A DNA stretch of 64,000 nt, taken from Joyebacterum sp964521425 (GTDB lineage: Bacteria; Joyebacterota; Joyebacteria; Joyebacterales; Joyebacteraceae). Numbering within the stretch: the stretch's first letter is position 1; every line of letters starts with the position of its first letter. Below, piece after piece: positions 48,801 to 57,800 of this stretch. The translations under genes and the position numbers were made by a program. Location of the stretch: NCBI GenBank assembly GCA_964521425.1, contig CAZFRO010000002.1, forward strand, positions 1 through 64,000, in the 5' to 3' direction. Below the pieces are notes generated by a model. It was not told where the DNA came from and did no database searches. It saw only the letters and a program-made list of their open reading frames with translations.

Positions 48801-49784
48801 ATGAGGGCGATTATCCCGGCCGCCGGGATCGGTACGAGACTGCGGCCTCACACTCACACAGTGCCGAAGGCGCTCGTGCAAGTGGCAGGCAAACCCATTC
48901 TGGGGCACATACTGGATGAAGTACTGAGGATCGGCGTGACTGAGGTCGTGCTTGTGACGGGCTACATGGGTGAACGGATCCATGAGTACGTCGGGGCCGC
49001 CTACCCGGAGCTCAAGGCAGACTATGTGCATCAGGAGGAACGAAAAGGACTGGGACACGCTATCTACATGACGCGTGACTGCATGGACGACGAGCCAAGT
49101 CTGATAATCCTGGGCGATACGATCGTAACAGCCGATTTCTCGAACCTGCTTGGTGGAGACCGCACCCTCATAGGCGTGAAGGAGGTCGACAACCCAAGCA
49201 TCTTCGGCGTTGTCGAGGTTGACGGTGAGACGGTGACGAGTCTGGTGGAGAAGCCCGACGTGCCACCCAGCAATCTGGCCATCGTGGGTCTCTACTACAT
49301 CGCGAATACGCCTCTTCTCATGCAGTGCCTCACGGAGATCGTCAGCGGTGACCTGAAGACAAAGGGAGAGTACCAGCTGACAGACGCTCTCAAGATGATG
49401 CTCGAGCGCGGAGAGGAGATGGGGACGTTCCTTGTCGAGGGTTGGTACGACTGCGGCCGGCCGGACACGCTTCTCGAGACGAACAGGTTCCTGCTCACGC
49501 GTTCGGGGGGGAACGGAGCGGAACGAGAGGGGTCGATACTGATTCAGCCGGTGTCCGTGGACGAAAGCGCGGTGATAGAGCACTCGGTCATTGGTCCGTA
49601 CGTCTCCGTGGCCGCGGGGGTGGTGCTTCGGGAGTCGGTCATTCGCGACAGCATCCTGAACGCAAACGCCCTCGTTGAGAAGAGTCTGCTCAAGGAGTCG
49701 CTGATTGGGGAAGGGGCCGTGGTCAAGGGGCACTACAGGAGATTGAACGTCGGCGAATCGTCCGAGATAGACATCGGTTCCTAA
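48801..49784 (+). CDS. Sugar-1-phosphate nucleotidyltransferase with C-terminal hexapeptide repeats
   Basis: The 327-residue protein starts MRAIIPAAGIGTRLRPHTHTVPKALVQVAGKPILGHIL, the nucleotidyltransferase signature, and shows DTIVTADFSNLL and NLAIVGLYYIANTPLL. After about residue 240 it carries a left-handed beta-helix region (VDESAVIEHSVIGPYVSVAAGVVLRESVIRDSILNANALVEKSLLKESLIGEGAVVKG). It activates a sugar 1-phosphate, for example glucose or mannose, to an NDP-sugar. ATG 48801 after AAAGGA. It follows the isomerase and may use its products. Confidence 0.88.
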   Translation: MRAIIPAAGIGTRLRPHTHTVPKALVQVAGKPILGHILDEVLRIGVTEVVLVTGYMGERIHEYVGAAYPELKADYVHQEERKGLGHAIYMTRDCMDDEPSLIILGDTIVTADFSNLLGGDRTLIGVKEVDNPSIFGVVEVDGETVTSLVEKPDVPPSNLAIVGLYYIANTPLLMQCLTEIVSGDLKTKGEYQLTDALKMMLERGEEMGTFLVEGWYDCGRPDTLLETNRFLLTRSGGNGAEREGSILIQPVSVDESAVIEHSVIGPYVSVAAGVVLRESVIRDSILNANALVEKSLLKESLIGEGAVVKGHYRRLNVGESSEIDIGS

Positions 49785-49809
49785 GGGTAGGACCCACCGG
49801 CCCGAAGCC

Positions 49810-49823
49810 GCAGAGATTTCTGC
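49810..49823 (+). other. Hairpin in the metK leader
   Basis: GCAGA (49810-49814) and TCTGC (49819-49823) pair around GATT, and an outer GCC/GGC can extend the stem with a bulge. The whole gap to metK is only 79 bases. I see no conserved core of a known SAM riboswitch, so this is reported only as structure. Confidence 0.25.
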
Positions 49824-49863
49824 AGACGGCGCGGGACGAGACCTGCATCACATGGAGGATCAC

Positions 49864-51000
49864 GTGAAGAAGCACTTGTTTACATCGGAGTCGGTCACGG
49901 AGGGGCATCCCGACAAGGTCGCCGATCAGATATCGGATGCGATCCTTGACGCGATCCTCGCGGATGACCCGGTGGGGCGCGTCGCCTGCGAAACCCTCGT
50001 GACCACGGGCCTGGCGTTTGTCTCTGGCGAGATAGACACGAAGGCGTGGGCGGACATGCCGAGGATCATCCGAGAGACGATACGGGAAATCGGATACACG
50101 GATGCCAAGTACGGCTTCGACGCCGAGACGTGCGCTGTTGTGACGGCGATAGACAGGCAGTCGGGCGACATCGCCCAGGGCGTTGACAGCGGTGGGGCTG
50201 GGGATCAGGGGATGATGTTCGGGTACGCGACGACCGAGACCGAGGACTACATGCCGATGCCGATCCACCTGGCACACAAGTTGGCGCGTAGGCTGGCCAG
50301 GGTGCGAAAGGATGGGGTGATAGACTGCCTGGGTCCGGACGGCAAGACGCAGGTGACTGTGGAGTATGAGAACGCCCATCCGGTTCGCATCGATACGGTT
50401 GTCGTGTCGACACAGCACACTGAGGGTTGTGACATGGCGGAACTCGAGGAAGTGATCCGGGCGAAAGTCGTGGACCCCGTCCTGCCTGCCGAACTTCTTA
50501 ACGGCGCCGGCTACAAGCTCTGGGTGAATCCGACAGGCGCCTTCGTCAAGGGCGGACCTCATGCCGACTGTGGCCTAACGGGCAGGAAGATAATAGTAGA
50601 CACGTATGGTGGAGTTGGGAGTCACGGGGGAGGGTGCTTCTCCGGCAAGGACCCAACGAAGGTGGATCGTTCAGCCTCGTACGCTGCGCGCCACATGGCG
50701 AAGAACCTCGTGGCGGCGGGACTTGCGCAACGTTGTGAGATCCAGCTCGCCTACGCGATCGGTGTTCCTGAGCCGGTCTCCGTGATGGTCGACTCGTTCG
50801 GTACAGGTATCGCGCCGGACGAGGAACTCAATGAGCTCCTGCGGAAGCACTTCGATCTTGTTCCCAGGGCCATAATCGAGCGTCTGGATCTGAGAAGGCC
50901 GATCTACAAGAAGACGGCGGCCTACGGGCACTTCGGTCGGAGTGAGCCTGAGTTCACATGGGAACGGCTCGACATGGTCGAACAACTGAAACAAGGCTAG
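49864..51000 (+). CDS. metK: S-adenosylmethionine synthetase
   Basis: MetK makes SAM from methionine and ATP. About 378 residues: KKHLFTSESVTEGHPDKVADQISDAILDAIL, GVDSGGAGDQGMMFGYATTET and GGGCFSGKDPTKVDRSASYAARHMAKNLV are the family blocks. GTG 49864 lies five bases after GGAGG; ATG 49852 would place the ribosome binding site inside the gene. It is followed by ahcY 18 bases later, so SAM production and SAH removal are coupled. Confidence 0.96.
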   Translation: MKKHLFTSESVTEGHPDKVADQISDAILDAILADDPVGRVACETLVTTGLAFVSGEIDTKAWADMPRIIRETIREIGYTDAKYGFDAETCAVVTAIDRQSGDIAQGVDSGGAGDQGMMFGYATTETEDYMPMPIHLAHKLARRLARVRKDGVIDCLGPDGKTQVTVEYENAHPVRIDTVVVSTQHTEGCDMAELEEVIRAKVVDPVLPAELLNGAGYKLWVNPTGAFVKGGPHADCGLTGRKIIVDTYGGVGSHGGGCFSGKDPTKVDRSASYAARHMAKNLVAAGLAQRCEIQLAYAIGVPEPVSVMVDSFGTGIAPDEELNELLRKHFDLVPRAIIERLDLRRPIYKKTAAYGHFGRSEPEFTWERLDMVEQLKQG

Positions 51001-51018
51001 GTTCCTTCGGGAGGGGAA

Positions 51019-52272
51019 ATGCAGCACGATATCGCTGATATTGGACTTGCCGGGAAAGGGCGAGACAGAACTGAGTGGGCGGCGCAGACGATGCCGGTTC
51101 TTGGGAGTATCCGGGACCGCTTCGCGAAGGAGCGTCCGCTCGAGGGATACGTCGTGGGCGCGTGTCTTCACGTTACCACCGAGACCGCCAATCTGATGCT
51201 CGCCCTGGCGGCGGGTGGGGCAGAGGTGTGGCTGACCGCTTCGAATCCGCTCAGCACGCAGGATGATGTCGCCGCCCATCTGGTGAAGGACCATGGGATG
51301 CCGGTCTTCGCGGTCCGCGGTGAGGACAACGAGAGGTACTACAGTCACATCCGTGCGATCCTTGATGCCAAGCCGGGAATAACGCTGGACGATGGCGCAG
51401 ATCTTGTGTCTGCGATTCACGAGGAGAGAGCAGATCTCATCCCGAATCTCATCGGGAGCATGGAAGAGACGACGACCGGAGTGATCCGCCTGAAGGCGAT
51501 GGAGAATGACGGCAAGCTCCAGGTTCCGGTCATCGCAGTGAACGACGCCAACACGAAGCACATGTTCGACAACAGGTACGGAACGGGCCAGAGCACGATT
51601 GACGGCATTCTGCGAGCTACGAACGCGCTGATCGCCGGGTCGACGTTCGTCGTGGCCGGCTACGGGTGGTGTGGGCGCGGGCTGGCCAACAGGGCGCGCG
51701 GGATGGGCGCCAACGTCGTAATAACTGAGGTGGATCCCCTCAAGGCGCTCGAGGCCGTGATGGACGGCTTCCGCGTGATGCCGATGGACGAGGTGGCTCC
51801 ACTTGGCGACATCTTCGTTACTCTGACGGGCGACATCCGTGTCCTGACCGGCCGGCACTTCGAGGCCATGAAGGATGGCGTTCTGGTTGCCAATTCAGGG
51901 CACTTCGACGTCGAGATCGACAAGGAGGCTCTGGTTAGTCTGGCAAGCGAGACCGGCCGTCCAAGGGACTCCGTCGATACCTACATGGTCAACGGGAAGC
52001 GCATAAACCTCCTTGGCGAGGGGCGCCTCATCAACCTGTCAGCAGCGGAGGGACATCCGGCGGCTGTCATGGATATGAGCTTCGCCAACCAGGCTCTCTG
52101 CTGCGAGTATCTGGCCAAGCTGGATGAGAGGCTTGAGGCGCGCGTCTACCGGGTGCCCGCTGAGATCGACGCGGACGTCTCGCGGCTCAAGCTGGCGTCG
52201 ATGGGAGTGGAGATCGATACGCTGACCGACGAGCAGAGGGAGTACCTGGCCTCGTGGGAGTTCGGCACGTAG
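51019..52272 (+). CDS. ahcY: Adenosylhomocysteinase
   Basis: The enzyme hydrolyses SAH to adenosine and homocysteine using bound NAD. The 417-residue protein has VVGACLHVTTETANLMLALAAGGAEVWLTASNPLSTQDDVAA, VIAVNDANTKHMFDNRYGTGQSTIDGILRAT, the NAD loop VVAGYGWCGRGLANRARG and SGHFDVEID. It ends YLASWEFGT, the shorter form common in archaea and deep-branching bacteria. ATG 51019 after GGGAGGGG. Confidence 0.95.
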   Translation: MQHDIADIGLAGKGRDRTEWAAQTMPVLGSIRDRFAKERPLEGYVVGACLHVTTETANLMLALAAGGAEVWLTASNPLSTQDDVAAHLVKDHGMPVFAVRGEDNERYYSHIRAILDAKPGITLDDGADLVSAIHEERADLIPNLIGSMEETTTGVIRLKAMENDGKLQVPVIAVNDANTKHMFDNRYGTGQSTIDGILRATNALIAGSTFVVAGYGWCGRGLANRARGMGANVVITEVDPLKALEAVMDGFRVMPMDEVAPLGDIFVTLTGDIRVLTGRHFEAMKDGVLVANSGHFDVEIDKEALVSLASETGRPRDSVDTYMVNGKRINLLGEGRLINLSAAEGHPAAVMDMSFANQALCCEYLAKLDERLEARVYRVPAEIDADVSRLKLASMGVEIDTLTDEQREYLASWEFGT

Positions 52273-52304
52273 GCCGCTTAAGATTTTGTTGAGGGACGTT
52301 GATC

Positions 52305-52322
52305 GGGCGGGCCTACCCGCCC
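52305..52322. other. GC-rich hairpin after ahcY
   Basis: GGGCGGG (52305-52311) and CCCGCCC (52316-52322) form a perfect 7-bp stem with a CCTA loop. It is the first of two hairpins in the convergent gap and shares the motif ATCGGGCGGG with the second. Confidence 0.65.
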
Positions 52323-52328
52323 AGTGAG

Positions 52329-52371
52329 CCATCGGGCGGGCATCCTGTTGCCGCCCGATGGGCTTTCTCGT
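52329..52371. terminator. Terminator between convergent ahcY and lptG
   Basis: CCATCGGGCGG (52329-52339) and CCGCCCGATGG (52351-52361) form a perfect 11-bp stem with an 11-base loop, extendable past one bulged G by AGC/GCT. It is followed on the + strand by GCTTTCTCGTCT. It sits at the end of both ahcY and the minus-strand lptG and could act in either direction. Confidence 0.75.
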
Positions 52372-53448
52372 CTACCTCTGGGCTCGCGCCGCCATCCAGA
52401 GTCCAATACCCAAAAACAGAATGTTCACACTCCAGGCCGCGAGCAGTGGGTGAAGGACGCCCTGGCGACCCAGAACCTGGGCGACCTGGATGAGGCCGTA
52501 GTAGAGGAATGACGTGGAGAGGGCGATCGTAAACGCAAGAGCGAAGCCGCTTCTCCGGCTCACTATCGCCAGCGGAGCAGCCATTAGAGTCATGATGAAC
52601 GTGACGAACGGGAACGCTATCTTCAGATTGAGCGCCACCCTGAGGGCGCGCGGATCACTTCCGGTCGCCTCGAGCTTGGCGATATAGTCCCTGAGTTCGA
52701 AATACCCACGCTCCTCCGGTTCCAGAGGGGGACGCACGAGGTCGTCCGGCGTGGGCTCCGAATAGGAGAGGGCAAACGTATCGAACGGGGTTGTCTCTTC
52801 GCCTGTCGCCGTGAACGTCCTGAGTCTTCCCTGTGAGAGGACCCAGTGATCGGTCTCCCATCTCGCGGACTCGGCGTCGATCCGCATCGTCGGACTCAAG
52901 TCGTCGTCAAACTCCTCGACCGTGACGTTCTCCATCACCTGACTCCGCGTATTGTAGCGTCTAGTCAGGAGCATGCTGCCATCCGGCCTCATGTAGATGA
53001 GATCCGTGCGGATCCTGGGGTCGCTCCCCGTCTTCTTGAAGTACTCATCCTCGATGGCGATCCGGTGTCGCGTGGCCGGCGGGAGGATTGTCTCGCCCAT
53101 CAGCATCGTTCCAAGGCTGATGACGAACGCCAGACCGAGAACCGGAGAGAGAATCCTCCTCACGCTGAGACCGGCGCCCTTCATGGCGACAACCTCGTTC
53201 GAGCGCGTGAGACCACCGATGGAGAGGAGAGTTGCGAGAAGCACCGCTACAGGTGCGGTCAGAACGAAGATGAGCGGTGTTGAGTAGAAGTAGTACAGAA
53301 AGATGATCTTGAGAGGGACGCTGTTGTCGATGAACGTGTGTGCGTGGTCGAAGAGATCCACAAGGACGAAGATCACAACGAAGGACCCGAAGATGAGAAC
53401 CAGCGGCTTGAGGAGTGTGCGCAGGATGTAGGCAGGGAGTATTCTCAC
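52372..53448 (-). CDS. lptG: LPS export permease LptG (YjgQ family)
   Basis: About 358 residues with an N-terminal helix (ILRTLLKPLVLIFGSFVVIFVLVDLFD), further helices around TPLIFVLTAPVAVLLATLLSIGGLTRSNEVVAMKGAGLSVRRIL, a periplasmic beta domain and three C-terminal helices (FPFVTFIMTLMAAPLAIVSRRSGFALAFTIALS). With LptF and LptB it forms the LPS extractor. GTG at the complement of 53446-53448 overlaps the lptF stop as GTGA. A longer reading adds lptF-overlapping residues and is rejected. Confidence 0.92.
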   Translation of the reverse strand: MRILPAYILRTLLKPLVLIFGSFVVIFVLVDLFDHAHTFIDNSVPLKIIFLYYFYSTPLIFVLTAPVAVLLATLLSIGGLTRSNEVVAMKGAGLSVRRILSPVLGLAFVISLGTMLMGETILPPATRHRIAIEDEYFKKTGSDPRIRTDLIYMRPDGSMLLTRRYNTRSQVMENVTVEEFDDDLSPTMRIDAESARWETDHWVLSQGRLRTFTATGEETTPFDTFALSYSEPTPDDLVRPPLEPEERGYFELRDYIAKLEATGSDPRALRVALNLKIAFPFVTFIMTLMAAPLAIVSRRSGFALAFTIALSTSFLYYGLIQVAQVLGRQGVLHPLLAAWSVNILFLGIGLWMAARAQR

Positions 53449-54794
53449 TTTGTGTTGCTCCGTTTTGCGACCGGTACTCTGACGATGAAATCGACAACCC
53501 TCGTGATACGCTGAGCACGCCACTCAAGGCACGTCGAGAACGTGAGCAGAAGTCCGATTGTGCCGAAGAAGACGTTGGGAGCCCACATCGCGAGGGCTGC
53601 GTTTACATGGCCTCGATCTCCGAGCTGCTCTCCACCCATCAGGAAGAGATAGTACACGAGAAAGACCAGGAGCCCTATCCCTGCTCCGATCCCGATTCCC
53701 CCCCGGCGGCTTCTGATGCCGAGTGGGGCGCCGAGGAGAACGAAGATCATGCACGAAAATGGAATCGACAGCTTCTTGTGAAACTCAACATCCAGGCGTC
53801 TGGCCTTCTTGGAACTGCCCGCCATGCCCCTGAGTTCGCCATGGACCTTGCGCTGGAAGTCTGAGCGCTCCTCGCGAAGGTCGTGGCGTGACAGAAGAGC
53901 TACATCTCCACGCCTCATCGCCAGCAGGTCCTCGGTGTGCGATGAAAGGAGGGAATGGACGTTGTCGATCCTCCTGGCGGCCTCGACCCGGTTGACGTTT
54001 CTTCGAGAGGCAAGCTCGTTGACTGAGAGTTCCCGGTCGCCGCGCCTGCTACGCTCACTCCTGATCAGGGAACTCCCACCCTGCTCTATGTTTATGACAT
54101 GTTTGTCGAATAGCAGACGATTGAATCTCGTCAGGTCATCTGCATCCGGCTCCAGGATTTCGCCATCAAGGAGCTCCACTCGCAGGACATCATTGGCGTC
54201 ATCCAGGCTCAGCACGCCGCTGTCGGCGACAATAGTCTGGGGAGGGCCATCAGCCGAGATGCGGTGTATCTTCACCGAGAACACTTCAGAGGTTTCGGAA
54301 TCCATGCTATTGATGAAGATGCTGTAGCCGCCGGGCAGCTCGGTCAGAACGCCCGGCTCAATCGCAGCAAGTGGTTTGACCCGGTGGATGTCGACGAGAA
54401 GACCCTTGAGGCGGTGGTTGGATGCCGGGAGCACGCGATCCCCGAACTGGAACAGGCCAAACGCAATCAGGACGGAGACAAGCAGAACGGGTAGTATGAG
54501 TGAGAACACATTGACACCGGACGCCTTGGCAGCGGCTATCTCATTGTCTGCGGACAGCCGGCCGAACGCTGTCAAGACCGCCACCATGACGGCCATCGGC
54601 ACAGCGAGAAGAGTCATCCACGCGAGACTCAGAGCGAAGGCCTCCAATACCAAAAGGCCAGGCACGCCCTTCGCAATGAAGAGATTGAGGTAGTCGACCA
54701 GGAAGTCCATCGAGAGGACGAAGTAGAAGATGGCAAGTCCGGCGGACGCAGGGACGAGATGTTGGCGAAGCACGTAGCGCGCGAGGATACTCAT
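53445..54794 (-). CDS. lptF: LPS export permease LptF (YjgP family)
   Basis: The 449-residue permease begins MSILARYVLRQHLVPASAGLAIFYFVLSMDFLVDYLNLFIAKGVP, then LLAVPMAVMVAVLTAFGRLSADNEIAAAKASGVNVFSLILPVL, a long periplasmic region and C-terminal helices (FHKKLSIPFSCMIFVLLGAPLGIRSRRGGIGIGAGIGLLVFLVYY). It is about 80-90 residues longer than enterobacterial LptF; the extra length is a charged periplasmic stretch (SLIRSERSRRGDRELSVNELASRRNVNRVEAARRIDN). ATG at the complement of 54792-54794 follows GGTGAAGG. Confidence 0.91.
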   Translation of the reverse strand: MSILARYVLRQHLVPASAGLAIFYFVLSMDFLVDYLNLFIAKGVPGLLVLEAFALSLAWMTLLAVPMAVMVAVLTAFGRLSADNEIAAAKASGVNVFSLILPVLLVSVLIAFGLFQFGDRVLPASNHRLKGLLVDIHRVKPLAAIEPGVLTELPGGYSIFINSMDSETSEVFSVKIHRISADGPPQTIVADSGVLSLDDANDVLRVELLDGEILEPDADDLTRFNRLLFDKHVINIEQGGSSLIRSERSRRGDRELSVNELASRRNVNRVEAARRIDNVHSLLSSHTEDLLAMRRGDVALLSRHDLREERSDFQRKVHGELRGMAGSSKKARRLDVEFHKKLSIPFSCMIFVLLGAPLGIRSRRGGIGIGAGIGLLVFLVYYLFLMGGEQLGDRGHVNAALAMWAPNVFFGTIGLLLTFSTCLEWRAQRITRVVDFIVRVPVAKRSNTK

Positions 54795-54827
54795 ACCTTC
54801 ACCTGCTCCGGACCGATTGTGGTAAAG

Positions 54828-54857
54828 AGAATATTCACTAGCTGACTGCGAGAACAA
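54828..54857 (-). promoter_or_regulatory. Predicted promoter for lptF-lptG
   Basis: On the minus strand TTGTTC (complement of 54852-54857) and TATTCT (complement of 54828-54833) are separated by 18 bases, ending 33 bases before the lptF start. A TATACT hexamer at 54860-54865 on the + strand could be the -10 element for sprA, but no good -35 element precedes it. Confidence 0.5.
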
Positions 54858-54897
54858 GATATACTACCATTCCGTAACGGCTAGCAATACGATTGTG

Positions 54898-57800
54898 ATG
54901 CAAGAGCAGGAAGAGCGCTCGATGAGCTCCGATTTCCTCGTCGATATGCGCGTGCGCTCAGCCGCTGCCATCTGGAGCAAGATGATACGCGTATTCTTCA
55001 AGATGTCCCGGTCTCTATCGAACCCGGGACCTGGATCACTCCCTGGACGCGTGCCGGGTTGGGGCCGGGCCTTCTCCGCGCGCCTTCTGGCTCTGACGCT
55101 CGTTGTCCTCGCTGTCTTCACGCAGTTCGAGAGCGCCGTCCGTGCCGACGCCGGATCCCCGGCGCCGCCTGACAGTTCTGCTCTCGTACCATCTGATACG
55201 CTTGCTCTGGTGCCGCCCGGTACGCTTGCTCTCGTCCCGCCCGACACACTTGCCGCCGTGCCATCGGACACGCTTGCTCTCGTCCCGCCCGATACACTTG
55301 CAGTTGTGCCGTCGGACACGCTTGCTCTCGTCCCGCTCGAGGCACTTGCCGCCGTGCCACCAGACACGCTGTCCGCCGTGCCACCCGACACCCTTGTCGC
55401 CGCGTCTGCGGATAGCGTGGTTCCGCTCGACCCCTTCGCGATAGGGTTTCCGCTTAAGCTTGAGGCCGAGGCCGAGTTTGTCCGTCCGTGGAGCCAGGGG
55501 CCACGCATACATCTCGCCGAGTCGGCCGCCGTAGTAGTTCCTCTTCCGAGGTTTGTGCTGACGAGCGTGCCGCTGAGGAACACCCTTCTCATTGATCTTG
55601 ATGCGGGGCTCGTGACGGTTGAATCCCGAGGCGGGGACGTTCTGGCCTTCCTGGCTTACGCGGCGCCGCTCGACGAGTTCCAGGGGCAGGTCGGGAGGCG
55701 TTCCGTGCGGGCGGCCTGGCTTGCCGCGGTCAAGAGACAGCTTGCCGCGCTGAAGGATGAGCAGGCGGGTGGCCTCCTGGACATCGACATCCCGATGCCG
55801 CTTCCAGGTCCCTTCGTCAAAGCGATCGGCCCCGGCGCCAACCTCAAGGTGCGTGGAAGCGAGCGCATTACGTTCGGAGGACAGACGAGCTACACCGTGG
55901 AGGCGCTCGAATCGGAATCGGGGCCGGTCTCGCGGTGGCCGCAGCTGGACATGGAGCAGCAGCTGACCGTGAACCTCGAGGGTACGATCGGCCGCAAGAT
56001 ACACGTCTACGTTGATCACAGAAGCGGTGGAGAGACGTTCGGAGGAGGCAAGGCAAACCAGATACGCGTTCACTACGACGGCGACGAGGATGAGGTGATC
56101 CAGAAGATCGAGCTGGGTGAGGTCAACCTGTCGCTGCCCGGAACGGAGTTTGTCAGCTACAGCGGGCATCACGAGGGTCTATTCGGAGCGAAGATGTCCG
56201 CGCGCGTCGGCAGGCTGGATCTTGTCGTGATCGCCAGCAAGGAGGAAGGCGAGTCGGATGGAGCAGGCTTCACCGGGAGTTCAGAATCCGACTCGCTTCA
56301 GATCAACGATACCTCATACAAGGCCAGGACCTTCTTCGCGGTGGACGGCGACGTCCTCAAGTACTCAGACACCGAGTTCTCCATTCAGGAGATCCACGTC
56401 TACGTGGACGACCGAAACGGCTCAAACAACATCGAGACGGGCGCTGCGCCCGGCCGAGCTTACCTGGATGATCCCGTGGACGCGTTGCCGCCCCCGGGCG
56501 GCCCGACCCAGCGTGGTGATTTCGACGAGCTGGTCGAACTTGAGGACTACCTCTTCGACTATCAGAGCGGTGTCATAGAGTTCATGAGAGCGGTCGCGAC
56601 AAATGAGGTGCTCGCTGTGAGCTTCGTACGCTTTGACGGGTACTCGGTCGGCGGTGTCGACGGCGACAGCCTGCGGCTTAAGATGCTCAAGCGAGAAGAG
56701 CGCGTCGGCGGCACGGATTGGGCGCCGATCCAGCGCTACGAGCTGAAGCACATCTATGATCTTGGGAGCGATGACATTCCGGAGGACGGCTTCGAACTTA
56801 CGATCAAGAAGCGGGCATCGTCAGGAGAGGACCCCGAATCGGAGAACAGCGTGCCGTTCATCCAGATCCTGGGACTCGATACGCACGGCCTCGGAACCGA
56901 TCCCGACCCCGACGGCATCGTTGATCTCGAGTGGATAGACTTCGAGAAGGGCTATCTGGTCTTCCCGCATCTTACGCCGTTCTGTCCCGACTACGACACG
57001 ACCGCCTTCTACTATCCTGAGGGCGGAGGCCCCGACGACGTCTACGTGGCGGATGAACTGGAAGAGAAGAACTGCAGTATCTATTCGAAGGAGATCTTCG
57101 ACGCTGATGATGACATGTACTACATCGAGACATCCTACAACAATCCGCAGACGACGTTCTATCTTGGGCACATCAACATCATCGAGAACAGCGAGGTTGT
57201 TCGGCTGAACGGTGTGCGGCTCACGCGCGGCGTTGACTACACGATCTACTATCCGGCAGGTCAGCTGACACTTCTCACGGAGGAAGCGAAGAACGAGGAT
57301 GCCAAGGTAACGGTGGAGTTTGACTACAAGCCGTTCGGCATCGGGGGAGAGAAGACCCTGCTGGGCACGCGTGCCGTCTACAACTGGGGGCAGAACCTCA
57401 AGATAGGCACGACCTGGATGTACCAGAGCAAGGGGACGCCGGACGATCAGCCGAGACTGGGCGAGGAGCCGTCCCGGACCGTTGTCGGCGATGTCAATTT
57501 CAGCGCAGAGTTCAGGCCGGAGCTCATGACGCGGATCGCAGATGCGATCCCGTTCATTGATACGGATGCGGAATCTTCGCTCAAGATCGCGGCAGAGGCG
57601 GCTGTCTCGATTCCGGAACCCAACACGAAGGGGTTCGTCGCCATCGATGACATGGAGGGCACAGAGAATGTGAGCAGGTTGGGGGTGACCAGACGTCTCT
57701 GGGTTCCCTCAAGTGTTCCCATGGAGCCGCCGGGGATCTCAGCGGCCGACCGCGTCAACATCGACTGGTACAACCCGAAGCGAAAGGTCCGCGAGGGCGA

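Noticed and set aside
49785..49863. SAM riboswitch before metK
   Set aside because: The gap is only 79 bases with one short hairpin; none of the conserved cores I know (SAM-I, II, III, IV) is recognisable. An RNA covariance search would settle it.
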